This document shows positions 33,489-42,222 of a stretch of DNA of 64,000 nt, piece by piece. The notes beneath the pieces are model-generated. The model was not told the DNA's origin. It ran no database searches and saw nothing but the letters and a program-made list of their open reading frames with translations. The DNA lies in assembly GCF_013213835.1 (NCBI RefSeq), contig NZ_JABSSU010000003.1, positions 425,796 to 489,795 of the forward strand, in the 5' to 3' direction. The DNA comes from Winogradskyella sp. Lineage in GTDB: Bacteria; Bacteroidota; Bacteroidia; Flavobacteriales; Flavobacteriaceae. A program made the position numbers and the translations under genes. Numbering within the stretch: position 1 is the first letter of the stretch; each line of letters opens with the position of its first letter.

Positions 33489-33524
33489 TCATAGCGATTT
33501 GAATTAAAATTCAAATCGCTATGA
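33489..33524. repeat. 17-bp perfect inverted repeat without T-run
   Basis: TCATAGCGATTTGAATT (33489-33505) is exactly complementary to AATTCAAATCGCTATGA (33508-33524) with a 2-base spacer. It sits 19 bases after the NmrA-like gene. No T-tract follows on either strand, so it is not a standard terminator; it may be a stem stabilising mRNA ends or a protein-binding site. Confidence 0.75.
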
Positions 33525-33573
33525 CTGCTAAATACAGCATTCATTAATCAATCAATCAATCAAAACTCACAAC

Positions 33574-35076
33574 ATGCATTTATTTTTTAAACCTATTATT
33601 TTCAGTCTAGTAATATTCATTTCCTTTAGCGCCTTTACTCAAGATAGAAAGACGGAATTGTTTCATAAAATCGATACGTATTTAGAATCAAGCACAAAAA
33701 ATGGTTTTTCAGGAACAGTATTAGTCGCAATAAAAGGAGAAGTTATTTTATCTAAAGGCTATGGTTGGGCTGATCGAGAAAATAAAATTCCTAATTCACC
33801 TTCAACCGTATTTAATATTGGTTCTATAACAAAACAATTTACAGCTTCCGCTATTCTTAAACTTGTAGAACAAGGAAAACTTAAAACATCTGATAAATTA
33901 ATCACATATTTTCAGCAGGCACCTTCTGACAAGCAAGATATAACCATTCATCAATTGTTAACACACACATCAGGTATTTCTCATAAGACAGGAGGTTTTA
34001 GATATAACGAGGCAAGTAAAGAACAATTCTTAGAAGAATTTTTTGAATCAAAATTACAGTCTAAACCCGGAACAGAGCATTTATATGCTAACGCTAATTA
34101 TATAATGCTAACTGCCATTATTGAAATTGTTTCAGGCCAAACATATAGTTCATTTCTTCATGAATATTTATTTAAGCCAACTCAGTTGGAGAGCACCGGT
34201 TATAAAAGTATCCGTTTTATTACAGATAGATTAGCACATGGCTATTACTATAACAGAAATGATGAGCAATGGACAGATTGGGGAACGACTCAACAACACC
34301 TTCCATACAATCATAACCATTGGTACAGTATAGGTAAAGGTGATATTCACTCCACCGTTGAGGATTTGTATCAGTGGCACGTCGCTTTAAAAAACAATAT
34401 AGTTTTAACATCAGAAACCAGATCTCTTCAAGAAACACCATTTGTAGCTGAAAATGATGAGGACACATCATTTTATGGATACGGTTGGGCTATATTTCAA
34501 AGTGATAGAAACACTAAAATCGTTACTCATAACGGTAGTAATGGACTATATTTTGCTGATTTTGTAAGATTTATAGATGATGTTGTTGTTGTTATATATA
34601 TGACAAACGCATTTCTTGGTCGTGAATCAGAATACGTTGCTAAAGAAATTGGTAATATCATTTTTGATGAAAACTACAACCCAACACCAATTTCCAAAAA
34701 CATTTATGAATTAGTTCATGACTTTATGAAGACTAATCCATCTGAAAATGCGGAAAACTTACCAAAATATTTAAATCAAGCACTTAAAAATGAATTTAAC
34801 GACCATGCTATACTCAATCGGCTCGGACACGCTAGATTAAAAAAAGAAGATAAACCAGGTTGGGCGTTAGAATTGTTTAAGCTTAATGTAAAGTTATTTC
34901 CAAACGATGGAAACTTATGGGATTCACTAGGTGAAGCCTATATCAAGTATAACGAAAAAGAAAAAGCTATAGAATGCTACAAAAAGGCTATTGAATTAGG
35001 TTATGAAAGGTCTAACATGACACTGCAAGACATACTGAAAAATAAACTTTTATCTAAAGTAAAGACAACACATTAA
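33574..35076 (+). CDS. Serine hydrolase (class C beta-lactamase fold) with C-terminal TPR
   Basis: The 500-residue protein has a signal peptide (IIFSLVIFISFSAFTQ) and a beta-lactamase/DD-peptidase-like domain with the SxxK motif SITKQF (about residue 87), the YxN motif YANANY, and a third-motif HNGS. Residues 400-490 form TPR-like repeats (NLWDSLGEAYIKYNEKEKAIECYKKAIELGY). Such proteins are D-amino-acid-type esterases or carboxypeptidases rather than true beta-lactamases. The combination is common in flavobacteria, and the TPR may bring in a partner or a membrane substrate. Confidence 0.85.
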   Translation: MHLFFKPIIFSLVIFISFSAFTQDRKTELFHKIDTYLESSTKNGFSGTVLVAIKGEVILSKGYGWADRENKIPNSPSTVFNIGSITKQFTASAILKLVEQGKLKTSDKLITYFQQAPSDKQDITIHQLLTHTSGISHKTGGFRYNEASKEQFLEEFFESKLQSKPGTEHLYANANYIMLTAIIEIVSGQTYSSFLHEYLFKPTQLESTGYKSIRFITDRLAHGYYYNRNDEQWTDWGTTQQHLPYNHNHWYSIGKGDIHSTVEDLYQWHVALKNNIVLTSETRSLQETPFVAENDEDTSFYGYGWAIFQSDRNTKIVTHNGSNGLYFADFVRFIDDVVVVIYMTNAFLGRESEYVAKEIGNIIFDENYNPTPISKNIYELVHDFMKTNPSENAENLPKYLNQALKNEFNDHAILNRLGHARLKKEDKPGWALELFKLNVKLFPNDGNLWDSLGEAYIKYNEKEKAIECYKKAIELGYERSNMTLQDILKNKLLSKVKTTH

Positions 35077-35146
35077 AATTTATAATGATAAATGAACAAC
35101 GTTCTTTATTTTAGAATTTTCTAATCGGAATTTAAATCTCTTTAAT

Positions 35147-35154
35147 TATCTTTG
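35147..35154 (+). promoter_or_regulatory. Candidate -7 box for the YIP1-like gene
   Basis: TATCTTTG is a perfect TAnnTTTG box 44 bases before the start. No TTG is found at the -33 distance. Confidence 0.45.
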
Positions 35155-35198
35155 ATTTAAATCGGGAATACACTGAATACATCAACATCAAAGACGAA

Positions 35199-35849
35199 AT
35201 GAACCAACAGCCATTTGAAGAATTTGAGAACGAACTTACAGATATAGAAGAAGGCAAACTACTTTACCAAATTTGGTTTCAACCTAAAGAAACTTTAAAA
35301 TACATATTAAAAAACTGCCCAGAAAAGTACATGATTGTTCTATTTATGCTGGGTGGAATTGTCGATGCCATCTCTAGAGCTTCGGACAAAGGTCTTGGAG
35401 ACTCAAGATCTACACTTTCAGTTTTATTAATAGCCTTTCTATTTGGTGGTATATTCGGTTTAATCACAAATTTTATTTATGCTTGGGCGCTAAGTGTTAC
35501 AGGACAATGGCTAAAAGGTAAAGCTAATGCCTCAAAATTTAGAACTGTTATTGCATGGTCTTTAGTACCATCAATAGCATCATTATTTCTAATAATACCA
35601 GAACTTATAATTTTAGGTGACGATTTATTCAAAAGCGAACCCATTGTTGATACTGCCGTAAACAGTATCGCTTGGTTTATTTTCGGCATTATGGAAATTA
35701 CCTTAGGAGTATGGACAATAATTATTCTGGTTAAAGGTATAGCTATGGTACAAAACTTTACCATCGGTAAAGCAATTCTCAATATGATTCTCCCCATTTT
35801 AATTATCCTAGCACCTTTAATGCTTTTGCTTCTCATAGTATCTATATAA
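35199..35849 (+). CDS. YIP1-family membrane protein
   Basis: The 216-residue protein has a soluble N-terminus (QIWFQPKETLKYIL) and about five membrane spans with the Yip1 pattern: GGIFGLITNFIYAWALSVTGQWLKGKAN, FRTVIAWSLVPSIASLFLIIPEL and GIMEITLGVWTIIILVKGIAMVQNF. Bacterial YIP1 proteins have no proven function. It is followed, 27 bases later, by another unknown membrane protein and may form a pair with it. Confidence 0.8.
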   Translation: MNQQPFEEFENELTDIEEGKLLYQIWFQPKETLKYILKNCPEKYMIVLFMLGGIVDAISRASDKGLGDSRSTLSVLLIAFLFGGIFGLITNFIYAWALSVTGQWLKGKANASKFRTVIAWSLVPSIASLFLIIPELIILGDDLFKSEPIVDTAVNSIAWFIFGIMEITLGVWTIIILVKGIAMVQNFTIGKAILNMILPILIILAPLMLLLLIVSI

Positions 35850-35876
35850 AATGTATAATCAACCTTTTAGATTTAT

Positions 35877-36962
35877 ATGAATAAAGCCCTTAAAGAATTT
35901 GAATCATCTATAAAGAAAAAACACAGTTTTCATTGGTGGGAACCGAATCATGAAGAAGATTTTAGAACCCATCTTCAGCAGCACATTTTTATTGCAATTG
36001 TTCTAAAAACGTTTGAGATTCTAGAATGGGATATCGTATACAAAGATGATACATCTGCCGAAGCTAAAAGACAAGGTGAATGGAATCGCTGGACAGAGAA
36101 AATTACTGTTTCTTACCATTATGGTACTGTAAAAGTAAAAAGTGTCTCACTAGGAAATGAAATGTGGGACAATGGCCGAAACTCAAAAAGAGTACGTTTG
36201 TTCATTCATGCGTTTAATGAAACTTTAAAAACCTATGATCGTGAGGCTCTAAAAAAACTAGAAGTTGAAATTGAGAAAGCGAATAATTGGGAAGACTATG
36301 ATATCCCTACAAGCTTACCTCAGTCTCATAAAACAAGATCACCTAAATTGTGGATTCCAATTACCGGTGGCCTTATTTCTGCACTATTGTTAGGTGTTAT
36401 AATTGCTACACTCACGCTTAATGGTGTTTACATCATGATACTTTTTGAATTTGGTGCAGGATTAACACTTATGTTTATGTTGAATCAGCTCATAAAAATG
36501 AGTAATTATACGTTTTATGACCATTTGCATTATATTTTGATTGGAATGATAATCTTAACCTATATCTCAAACCATTTTTTTCAATACCAAATTATAGTGT
36601 ATAGGTACAATCTTGAACCATTTGGCTTTTGGGATTTTATGAAAGCAAGAATGAATACAGGTTTAGGATTTGATGATTTCAATACTGGTTGGGTAGGTTT
36701 ATTAGTCAGTTGGGTTTTACAAATGATCTTTACCTACATTATTGCTATTCTAAGACTCTCATCAATGCTAATAAAATACCTCATCAATAGAGTACCAATG
36801 GAAGTTGTTGACTTTGCCTATTACCACATGGTGAAAGATAAAAAAGAAGAAGAAATCAGAGCAGAATTAACAAAAATGGGTTGGGATACCATACAAGATC
36901 AAAATGAAGTATTCGAAGTTTTCAGCGCTATTGAAGGTGCAAATGAGTTTAGACGTGCCTAA
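35877..36962 (+). CDS. Membrane protein of unknown function
   Basis: This 361-residue protein has a soluble N-terminal part of about 155 residues (EEDFRTHLQQHIFIAIVLKTFEILEWDIVY, then a beta strand FSVSY-like KITVSYHYGTVKVKSVSLGNEMWD), five or so membrane spans between residues 160 and 300, and a C-terminal helical tail (FAYYHMVKDKKEEEIRAELTKMGWDTIQDQNEVFEVF). No known family is recognised. It follows the YIP1-like gene by 27 bases and is probably cotranscribed. Confidence 0.55.
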   Translation: MNKALKEFESSIKKKHSFHWWEPNHEEDFRTHLQQHIFIAIVLKTFEILEWDIVYKDDTSAEAKRQGEWNRWTEKITVSYHYGTVKVKSVSLGNEMWDNGRNSKRVRLFIHAFNETLKTYDREALKKLEVEIEKANNWEDYDIPTSLPQSHKTRSPKLWIPITGGLISALLLGVIIATLTLNGVYIMILFEFGAGLTLMFMLNQLIKMSNYTFYDHLHYILIGMIILTYISNHFFQYQIIVYRYNLEPFGFWDFMKARMNTGLGFDDFNTGWVGLLVSWVLQMIFTYIIAILRLSSMLIKYLINRVPMEVVDFAYYHMVKDKKEEEIRAELTKMGWDTIQDQNEVFEVFSAIEGANEFRRA

Positions 36963-37045
36963 ATACCTTTCAATAAATTCTCAAATTCATCCCTATTGGT
37001 GAAATTATTATTGCATCAAAAACAAATGAAACAATCACAATTCAT

Positions 37046-37055
37046 TATCTTTAGT
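37046..37055 (+). promoter_or_regulatory. Possible -7 element of the TATCTTTAGT type
   Basis: TATCTTTAGT lies 87 bases before the lipoprotein gene. It matches the motif at 24475 exactly. Confidence 0.35.
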
Positions 37056-37142
37056 AAAAATGAGATGCCTGTCGTCATGGTTTTGTTGAAAAAAGCTAAA
37101 CGCTAACAATTGTATCTCCAACGAAAAAAAATACTAACCGAT

Positions 37143-37820
37143 ATGAAACAATTACTTTTTGTCTTTACCTGCCTACTGCTATTATCATCATGTAATTCTT
37201 CAGATAGCACCGCAAAGAAAGACACAAATACCTCTGACTTAAAAGATACAACTAACAAAAAATCAGTAGACAAAACACATTTAGTACCCATTGATACAGA
37301 TACTGCCTTAATCGCTACGGCATTAATGGCTGCACCAAAGGAAAGTAGAGATAACTGCACGGTTATAGGCTATAATATGGCTGGTGAGTTTGTGACTTTA
37401 AAAGAAGGAAATAATGAGTTTATAGTCTTAGCAGACAATCCCAATGATTCTGGTTTTAGTGCTGCATGCTATCACAGAGATTTAGAACCTTTTATGGCGC
37501 GTGGTAGAGCATTAAAAGCAATGGGCAAAAGCAGAACAGAAATCTTTGAAATTAGAGAGGAAGAAGCCAAATCTGGTAAATTGGATATGGGGAAACCAGG
37601 ATCTACCCTACACATTTACTATGGGCAAGATGCATTATATGATCCAAAAACGTCTGAAGTAGATGGTGCTATTTACAGATATGTGGTGTATTTACCGTTT
37701 GCAACTTCAGCATCAACAGGACTACCTGAACAACCAATAAGCTCCAATCATCCTTGGATAATGAATCCAGGTACACATAAAGCGCATATTATGATATCGC
37801 CTAAATCAGATAAAAATTAA
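37143..37820 (+). CDS. Lipoprotein of unknown function
   Basis: The ATG at 37143 gives a 225-residue protein with lipobox LLLSSC (Cys about residue 17). After a low-complexity Ser/Thr/Lys/Asp linker follows a beta-rich domain: NCTVIGYNMAGEFVTLKEGNNEFIVLADNPND and IYRYVVYLPFATSASTGLPEQPIS. Histidines and acidic residues are common in the last part (TLHIYYGQDALYD, GTHKAHIMIS). I recognise no family. The upstream codon at 37110 is unlikely to be the start because it precedes the signal. Confidence 0.6.
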   Translation: MKQLLFVFTCLLLLSSCNSSDSTAKKDTNTSDLKDTTNKKSVDKTHLVPIDTDTALIATALMAAPKESRDNCTVIGYNMAGEFVTLKEGNNEFIVLADNPNDSGFSAACYHRDLEPFMARGRALKAMGKSRTEIFEIREEEAKSGKLDMGKPGSTLHIYYGQDALYDPKTSEVDGAIYRYVVYLPFATSASTGLPEQPISSNHPWIMNPGTHKAHIMISPKSDKN

Positions 37821-37877
37821 TTTCTTAGGATTATGTTAAGTGATGCCTCAGCACATTGCATAAATAAGTCTAGTAAT

Positions 37878-37988
37878 ATGAAAACAGAAAAACCAAAAAA
37901 ATTCAAAAAAAGCTTTTTCTTCGGATTGATTGTAGGAGCTATTGGCTACGGTATTTTTAAGGCATTCATTTGGCCTTTATTTTCTTAA
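37878..37988 (+). CDS. 36-residue membrane miniprotein
   Basis: This short frame encodes MKTEKPKKFKKSFFFGLIVG followed by AIGYGIFKAFIWPLFS: a basic N-terminus and one membrane span of about 20 residues. It fits between two genes with no overlap and has an ATG start and TAA stop. It could regulate or stabilise the following membrane protein. Support is from composition and context only. Confidence 0.5.
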   Translation: MKTEKPKKFKKSFFFGLIVGAIGYGIFKAFIWPLFS

Positions 37989-38007
37989 AAATTATTAATA
38001 GTTGGGT

Positions 38008-38352
38008 ATGACAATTGACAACCTAAAATCAAATGTACAATGGTGGGAAAGCAAAAGATGGATTTATAATTTACTGGTAGGCCTAATAGGAATTGTAGCA
38101 ATTTATTTCGCAATTTCTGAAAAACCATATGATTGGAAAATATTGGATACTCTAAGTGTTCTATTTTGGGGCATCGGTGCTAATCTCTTTTATTCCTTTG
38201 GCACATTAATAGAACTGTTTGATTGGTATTATTTTAACAATAAACTTTCCGTAAAGAAACTGAGGTTACTCTTTTTTATATTAGGAACAGGTTTTAGTTG
38301 TTTATACTCGTTTTGGTTTGTAATGGTGACTCATTTTGGTGCTAATTGGTAA
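38008..38352 (+). CDS. Small three- to four-helix membrane protein
   Basis: The protein of 114 residues (ATG at 38008; a TTG two codons earlier is possible) has the spans LLVGLIGIVAIYFAI, LSVLFWGIGANLFYSFGTLIELF and LLFFILGTGFSCLYSFWFVMV. No family is recognised. It follows the miniprotein by 19 bases and both are probably in one transcript. Confidence 0.6.
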   Translation: MTIDNLKSNVQWWESKRWIYNLLVGLIGIVAIYFAISEKPYDWKILDTLSVLFWGIGANLFYSFGTLIELFDWYYFNNKLSVKKLRLLFFILGTGFSCLYSFWFVMVTHFGANW

Positions 38353-38374
38353 ATAAAAGTGATCAATTTAGATG

Positions 38375-38402
38375 TTGTAGAGTTTTCAATTTACTATATT
38401 TG
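38375..38402 (+). promoter_or_regulatory. Promoter of hemG
   Basis: A TTG at 38375-38377 and the full -7 box TATATTTG at 38395-38402 are 17 bases apart, matching the flavobacterial TTG-N17-23-TAnnTTTG consensus. Transcription should start about 38409, ahead of the GTG start at 38438. This is the best complete promoter in the window. Confidence 0.65.
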
Positions 38403-38437
38403 AGAAAGGTATTTATCACTTTGTAGTTGTACAGTTT

Positions 38438-38980
38438 GTGAAACATAATATTGGAATCATATATGCTTCTGTTGACGGACACACCAAAAAAATTTGTGAG
38501 GCGCTCCAACAGACATTAAGTAAAGAAAATCTTTCCTCAGAATTGCACCATATAGACCATTTAGATTTTAATATTTCAGAGTATAATACCATAATTATTG
38601 GTGCTAGTGTACGGTACGGTAAACACAATAAAAACATCATTAATTTTATCCAAAACAATGCAAAACAACTTAATACCCTAAACACAGCTTTGTTTTCGGT
38701 GAACCTTGTGGCAAGGAAAGAAGAAAAGAGTTCGCCTACTACAAATCCATACATGATTAAACTATTGGAATCCATTAATTGGAAAGCTGACTTTATGGAA
38801 GTGTTTGCTGGTAAGTTAGATTATAAGTCCTATGGTTTTTTTGATAAATTAATGATAAAACTCATCATGAAGTTTACCAATGGCCCAACTACAACTGATG
38901 AACCTATCGTTTATACAAATTGGGAAAAAGTACATACTTTTGGAATGAAGATTGCTGACCATATTAAAACACTTAGCTAA
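38438..38980 (+). CDS. hemG: Menaquinone-dependent protoporphyrinogen IX dehydrogenase HemG
   Basis: The 180-residue flavodoxin-like protein has the FMN-loop IIYASVDGHTKKICEAL, then IIIGASVRYGKHNKNIINFI and FSVNLVARKEEKSSPTTNPYMIKLL, all diagnostic of HemG, and ends with FDKLMIKLIMKFTNGPTTTDE. It oxidises protoporphyrinogen IX to protoporphyrin IX, passing electrons to menaquinone at the membrane. The start codon is GTG. A TonB-C-like gene follows 3 bases later. Confidence 0.93.
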   Translation: MKHNIGIIYASVDGHTKKICEALQQTLSKENLSSELHHIDHLDFNISEYNTIIIGASVRYGKHNKNIINFIQNNAKQLNTLNTALFSVNLVARKEEKSSPTTNPYMIKLLESINWKADFMEVFAGKLDYKSYGFFDKLMIKLIMKFTNGPTTTDEPIVYTNWEKVHTFGMKIADHIKTLS

Positions 38981-38983
38981 AAA

Positions 38984-39820
38984 ATGAAATATTACTTATA
39001 CCTTATATTAATGCTAGTCTGTATGTCAACCTACGGACAGGAAACTGCTATGTTCGACAGAAGTTTTCATAAGAAAACAGATGACCCAAGGAGTAAAAAC
39101 AAAAGAGAATATACGGTAACAGATAGCCTGATAACGGTAAAAGATTACAAAAAATCAAGGTTATATAGAACCGGAGAGTTTTATGGGTTCACCGATCTTG
39201 AAAACTTAGATGAATTTATTTGGTACAACTCAAACGACCAATACGATAGAAACCCTAATCTTAGAGTTACTAATAGAAAAGGATATGTTAAGTACTATAA
39301 TATAAAAGGTAATGTCACCAAAGAAATTCTCTATGATGAAGACAAAACCAAATACCTACAAGTTTGGTATGATAGTATTCCTTATTTGGTTGAAGGCACC
39401 GGAAAAATTGAACTTGAGTTTAAATCGGTCAATGAAAAATTAGTGCGTATTTTTAAAGATTCTACTGAGACAGAAGGTTATTTAATCAGAACACTTAAAA
39501 AGGATACCATTCATATTAAAACAGATACTGACGCTTATCCGAAAACCGGTTTACGTCCATTCTATCAAGATTTAGCCGAGAATGTAAAGTACCCAGGTTT
39601 TGCACAGTTGTTGGGTATTGACAAAAGAATTACTATAGAATTTATTGTTGACGAAAACGGGAATCTTACAGATTTTAAACCACTGAACAAAGAAAGTTTA
39701 AACTTTGAAAAGAAGGCCATAAGAAAACTTGAAAGAATGCCAAAATGGATTCCGGCAACGTTTAATGGTAAAAATGTAAAAACTCGTTTTAGGATACCGT
39801 TGACGTTTAAATTTGACTAA
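38984..39820 (+). CDS. Exported TonB C-terminal-like domain protein
   Basis: The 278-residue protein has a signal peptide (YLYLILMLVCMSTYGQE), a beta-rich middle region and a C-terminal TonB-C domain: VKYPGFAQLLGIDKRITIEFIVDENGNLTDFKPL ... FEKKAIRKLERMPKWIPATFNGKNVKTRFRIPLTFKF. It lacks the N-terminal membrane anchor and proline-rich linker of TonB, so it is an energy-transducer-like fold used in another way. It is adjacent to hemG in the same direction. Confidence 0.8.
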   Translation: MKYYLYLILMLVCMSTYGQETAMFDRSFHKKTDDPRSKNKREYTVTDSLITVKDYKKSRLYRTGEFYGFTDLENLDEFIWYNSNDQYDRNPNLRVTNRKGYVKYYNIKGNVTKEILYDEDKTKYLQVWYDSIPYLVEGTGKIELEFKSVNEKLVRIFKDSTETEGYLIRTLKKDTIHIKTDTDAYPKTGLRPFYQDLAENVKYPGFAQLLGIDKRITIEFIVDENGNLTDFKPLNKESLNFEKKAIRKLERMPKWIPATFNGKNVKTRFRIPLTFKFD

Positions 39821-39937
39821 TAGACATTACTGCAAATAATTAATGCAATTAAATCAATTGCAAACTAACCACACAAGGACTATCTTTATGAAGTCAATAC
39901 TTATGTTATTGACAACTTTCTAAAAGATATTAGCCTT

Positions 39938-40804
39938 ATGAATCAACGCATTGTAATTATCTCAATCGTTCTTCTTCAACTTTGCTTTGGTTGCAAAGAA
40001 AAAGAAAACAAAGACCTTCCTAACAAGGACGAAAAACCAGAATGGACAATCGATTTCTTTGACGACTTTGAAACCTTTAATGCAGAGCATTGGCAAGACC
40101 AAATGATCTGGGTGAATAATGAGAATCATTGCTATGTACCTAATGGTAAATATAATACTAGAGAAGTAAGCAATGGTACACTAAAGCTGAGAGTTATTGA
40201 TCTTGGTGAAAAGCAACCATGTGATAATTTAGATGTAAAAACTGGTGCGCAACATCCAGAAACTCAATATGTAGCTGGGCGAATTATTTCAAAAAATCGT
40301 AAGGAATTTATTAAGGGAAAATGGACGGCACGCTTAAAAGTTGAGAATAGTGGTCAATCAGGTATGTTTCCTGCTTGGTGGTTACTTGGTGCAAGAAATA
40401 ACGAACCGCCAATTGAAGATGAAGATGAAACAGTATGCTGGCCATTAACTGGCTCTGGTGAAATTGATGTTTTTGAACATCATAGTGATGGTGGACCAAA
40501 TCATTATGCCGCACGTGCTATTGTGAACCTTGGGGAATGTCAAAGTGGAGATTGGCAAGGTAAAATGTTAGTTCAAGAAGCTGAGTTAGGTGAATTTCAT
40601 GATTATTCTGTAGAATGGGACGGAAAAGACTTGGTATTCCGCTTAGATAATGAAGAAGTGTATAGAGCCAAAGATCAAGGCGATAATTTCCCTGAGCCAT
40701 TGTTCGCCATTCTAAATTTTGCAAAAATTAACGATGCACCAATGACTCAAAATTGGGAAATGGAAGTTGATTGGGTAAAGCATGAATTTAAAACCAAAAA
40801 ATAG
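39938..40804 (+). CDS. Glycoside hydrolase family 16 lipoprotein
   Basis: The 288-residue protein has a lipobox (LCFGC, Cys about residue 19) and a GH16 jelly-roll domain: DDFETFNAEHWQDQMIWVNNE, GRIISKNRKEFIKGKWTARLKVENSGQSGMFPAWWLLG and the catalytic EIDVFE (both glutamates about residues 172 and 177). The disrupted KGKWTARL and GEIDVFEHH match beta-1,3-glucanases or laminarinase/porphyranase types; the substrate is unclear. Anchored outside the inner or outer membrane, it would cut beta-glucans or galactans. A NTF2-like lipoprotein follows 4 bases later. Confidence 0.9.
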   Translation: MNQRIVIISIVLLQLCFGCKEKENKDLPNKDEKPEWTIDFFDDFETFNAEHWQDQMIWVNNENHCYVPNGKYNTREVSNGTLKLRVIDLGEKQPCDNLDVKTGAQHPETQYVAGRIISKNRKEFIKGKWTARLKVENSGQSGMFPAWWLLGARNNEPPIEDEDETVCWPLTGSGEIDVFEHHSDGGPNHYAARAIVNLGECQSGDWQGKMLVQEAELGEFHDYSVEWDGKDLVFRLDNEEVYRAKDQGDNFPEPLFAILNFAKINDAPMTQNWEMEVDWVKHEFKTKK

Positions 40805-40808
40805 AACC

Positions 40809-41306
40809 ATGACCTTTAAAAAAACGTATAAAGCACTTATAGTCCTTTCATTCATAATAACCATTGTCCTAACCTCTTGTCTATCGCAACATGAAGCTAA
40901 TACTAACACATCAATCACAGAGGCTGAAATTAAAATAGCTAAAGACCTTATTCAGGGATCATTTGATGATTTGTGGGCAGGTGGAGATTCTACAAAAATA
41001 ATGTCTTACCATACCGATGATTTTATCATCTTAGAACAAGGTGAAATTTGGGACAATGAAAGAATTAAAACCTATATGCGTGGTATGGTATCAAATCCAA
41101 ACCGTGCTAAACGCACTAATAAGATGGAATATATTTCTATTGATAAATATGGACCATCAATCCAAATTGCATACTATAACTACGCTGAATTTACCCAAGC
41201 AGATACACTTGTCGGAAAGGCAAAATGGCTCGAAAGTGCCCTTGCAGTGCCAACGGATGATGGCTGGCGATTAAAAATGATGCACTCTACAAGAGCAAGA
41301 GATTAA
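40809..41306 (+). CDS. Lipoprotein with NTF2/SnoaL-like domain
   Basis: The ATG at 40809 gives a 165-residue protein with lipobox VLTSC (Cys about residue 24). It then has the NTF2-like pattern IKIAKDLIQGSFDDLWAGGDSTKIMSYHTDDFIILEQGEIWDNERIKTYM ... WRLKMMHSTRA, like DUF4440/SnoaL proteins that form a cone-shaped binding pocket. The ligand is unknown. It starts 4 bases after the GH16 gene and is cotranscribed. Confidence 0.8.
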   Translation: MTFKKTYKALIVLSFIITIVLTSCLSQHEANTNTSITEAEIKIAKDLIQGSFDDLWAGGDSTKIMSYHTDDFIILEQGEIWDNERIKTYMRGMVSNPNRAKRTNKMEYISIDKYGPSIQIAYYNYAEFTQADTLVGKAKWLESALAVPTDDGWRLKMMHSTRARD

Positions 41307-41344
41307 AATCATATGTAATTCATACCAACTCAAATCTTATAATT

Positions 41345-42124
41345 ATGAAGTCTGCTTTATTTATCCTTACCATTTTATGCCTTAATACGACAGTTTTTTG
41401 TCAAGAAAAATGTGAAATAACAGAAGTATACGCTCAAATTTTCACGATAACAAAGGAGACTTTTCGCGATCGGGAATTTCTAATGAAAAAGGTAAATCCA
41501 ATAGATTCTTCATCTTGTTTTTCTAAATTAATCAATGAGAATATCCGTTACATTGATTACTTAAGAACTCATTTTACTGATAACTCAAAAAATGAGAAAC
41601 TAAAGGCCATAAAGGATTCTATAAAACTTCAACGGACTTACATAAAGCATTTAAAAAATGATAGTGTTTTTAATAGTGTCATGCAAAAGCTAACAAAAAA
41701 AACACCTAATGATAAGTCATTTGTTGCAGATACCATATCAACTGATGATCTTATGAATATTGCAGTAAAGTTTTTTTCAATTAAGGGTATTACCCAAGAA
41801 GGCTACTATGAAGGAAAGGTCTGTGTTGGTATCAATGGGATAAAACTTACTGAACCTATAAGACAACCTCATGTTGAGGCTTTTTGTTTCACTACTATAT
41901 TGAATCATCTTAATTCTGAAGAGTATAACCTATATAACGAATTTGTTAATGGTATAAAAGCTTTATACACGCTCAACTTAGGCATTGATGCTAACCAAAG
42001 ACTTTTAAGAGCGCAAGGTGCAATGTTTATGTATATGCGAAATAATGAAATACTTAAAAAAGCACTTCTAGCTACTTACAGAAAAAAGAAGGACTTTCTA
42101 CCTTTTGTTCTAACCTTAGAATAG
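41345..42124 (+). CDS. Secreted helical protein of unknown function
   Basis: The 259-residue protein has a signal peptide (ALFILTILCLNTTVFCQ). The rest is mainly alpha-helical, with charged repeats (DYLRTHFTDNSKNEKLKAIKDSIKLQRTYIKHLKNDSV), and it has conserved-looking cysteines at about 21, 55 and 159. No family is recognised. It stands alone, 38 bases after the NTF2-like gene. Confidence 0.6.
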   Translation: MKSALFILTILCLNTTVFCQEKCEITEVYAQIFTITKETFRDREFLMKKVNPIDSSSCFSKLINENIRYIDYLRTHFTDNSKNEKLKAIKDSIKLQRTYIKHLKNDSVFNSVMQKLTKKTPNDKSFVADTISTDDLMNIAVKFFSIKGITQEGYYEGKVCVGINGIKLTEPIRQPHVEAFCFTTILNHLNSEEYNLYNEFVNGIKALYTLNLGIDANQRLLRAQGAMFMYMRNNEILKKALLATYRKKKDFLPFVLTLE

Positions 42125-42222
42125 AACTAATTTTTAGCAATGCTATTTTATTAACTACGATGACCAAAATCATAAAACACTAATTAAATATTCATTAGTT
42201 TTAGTAGTTAATTAATCGTACG

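Noticed and set aside
33546..33561. AATC x4 as a phase-variation tract
   Set aside because: Only four units, outside the coding region, and AATC-rich leaders are common before genes here.
35477..35836. A 119-residue minus-strand ORF inside the YIP1-like gene
   Set aside because: It is an antisense shadow of a hydrophobic, codon-biased gene.
39844..39862. TGCAATT-AAATC-AATTGCA inverted repeat upstream of the GH16 lipoprotein
   Set aside because: A 7-bp AT-rich stem in an AT-rich gap is likely by chance; it is not linked to a recognised regulator.
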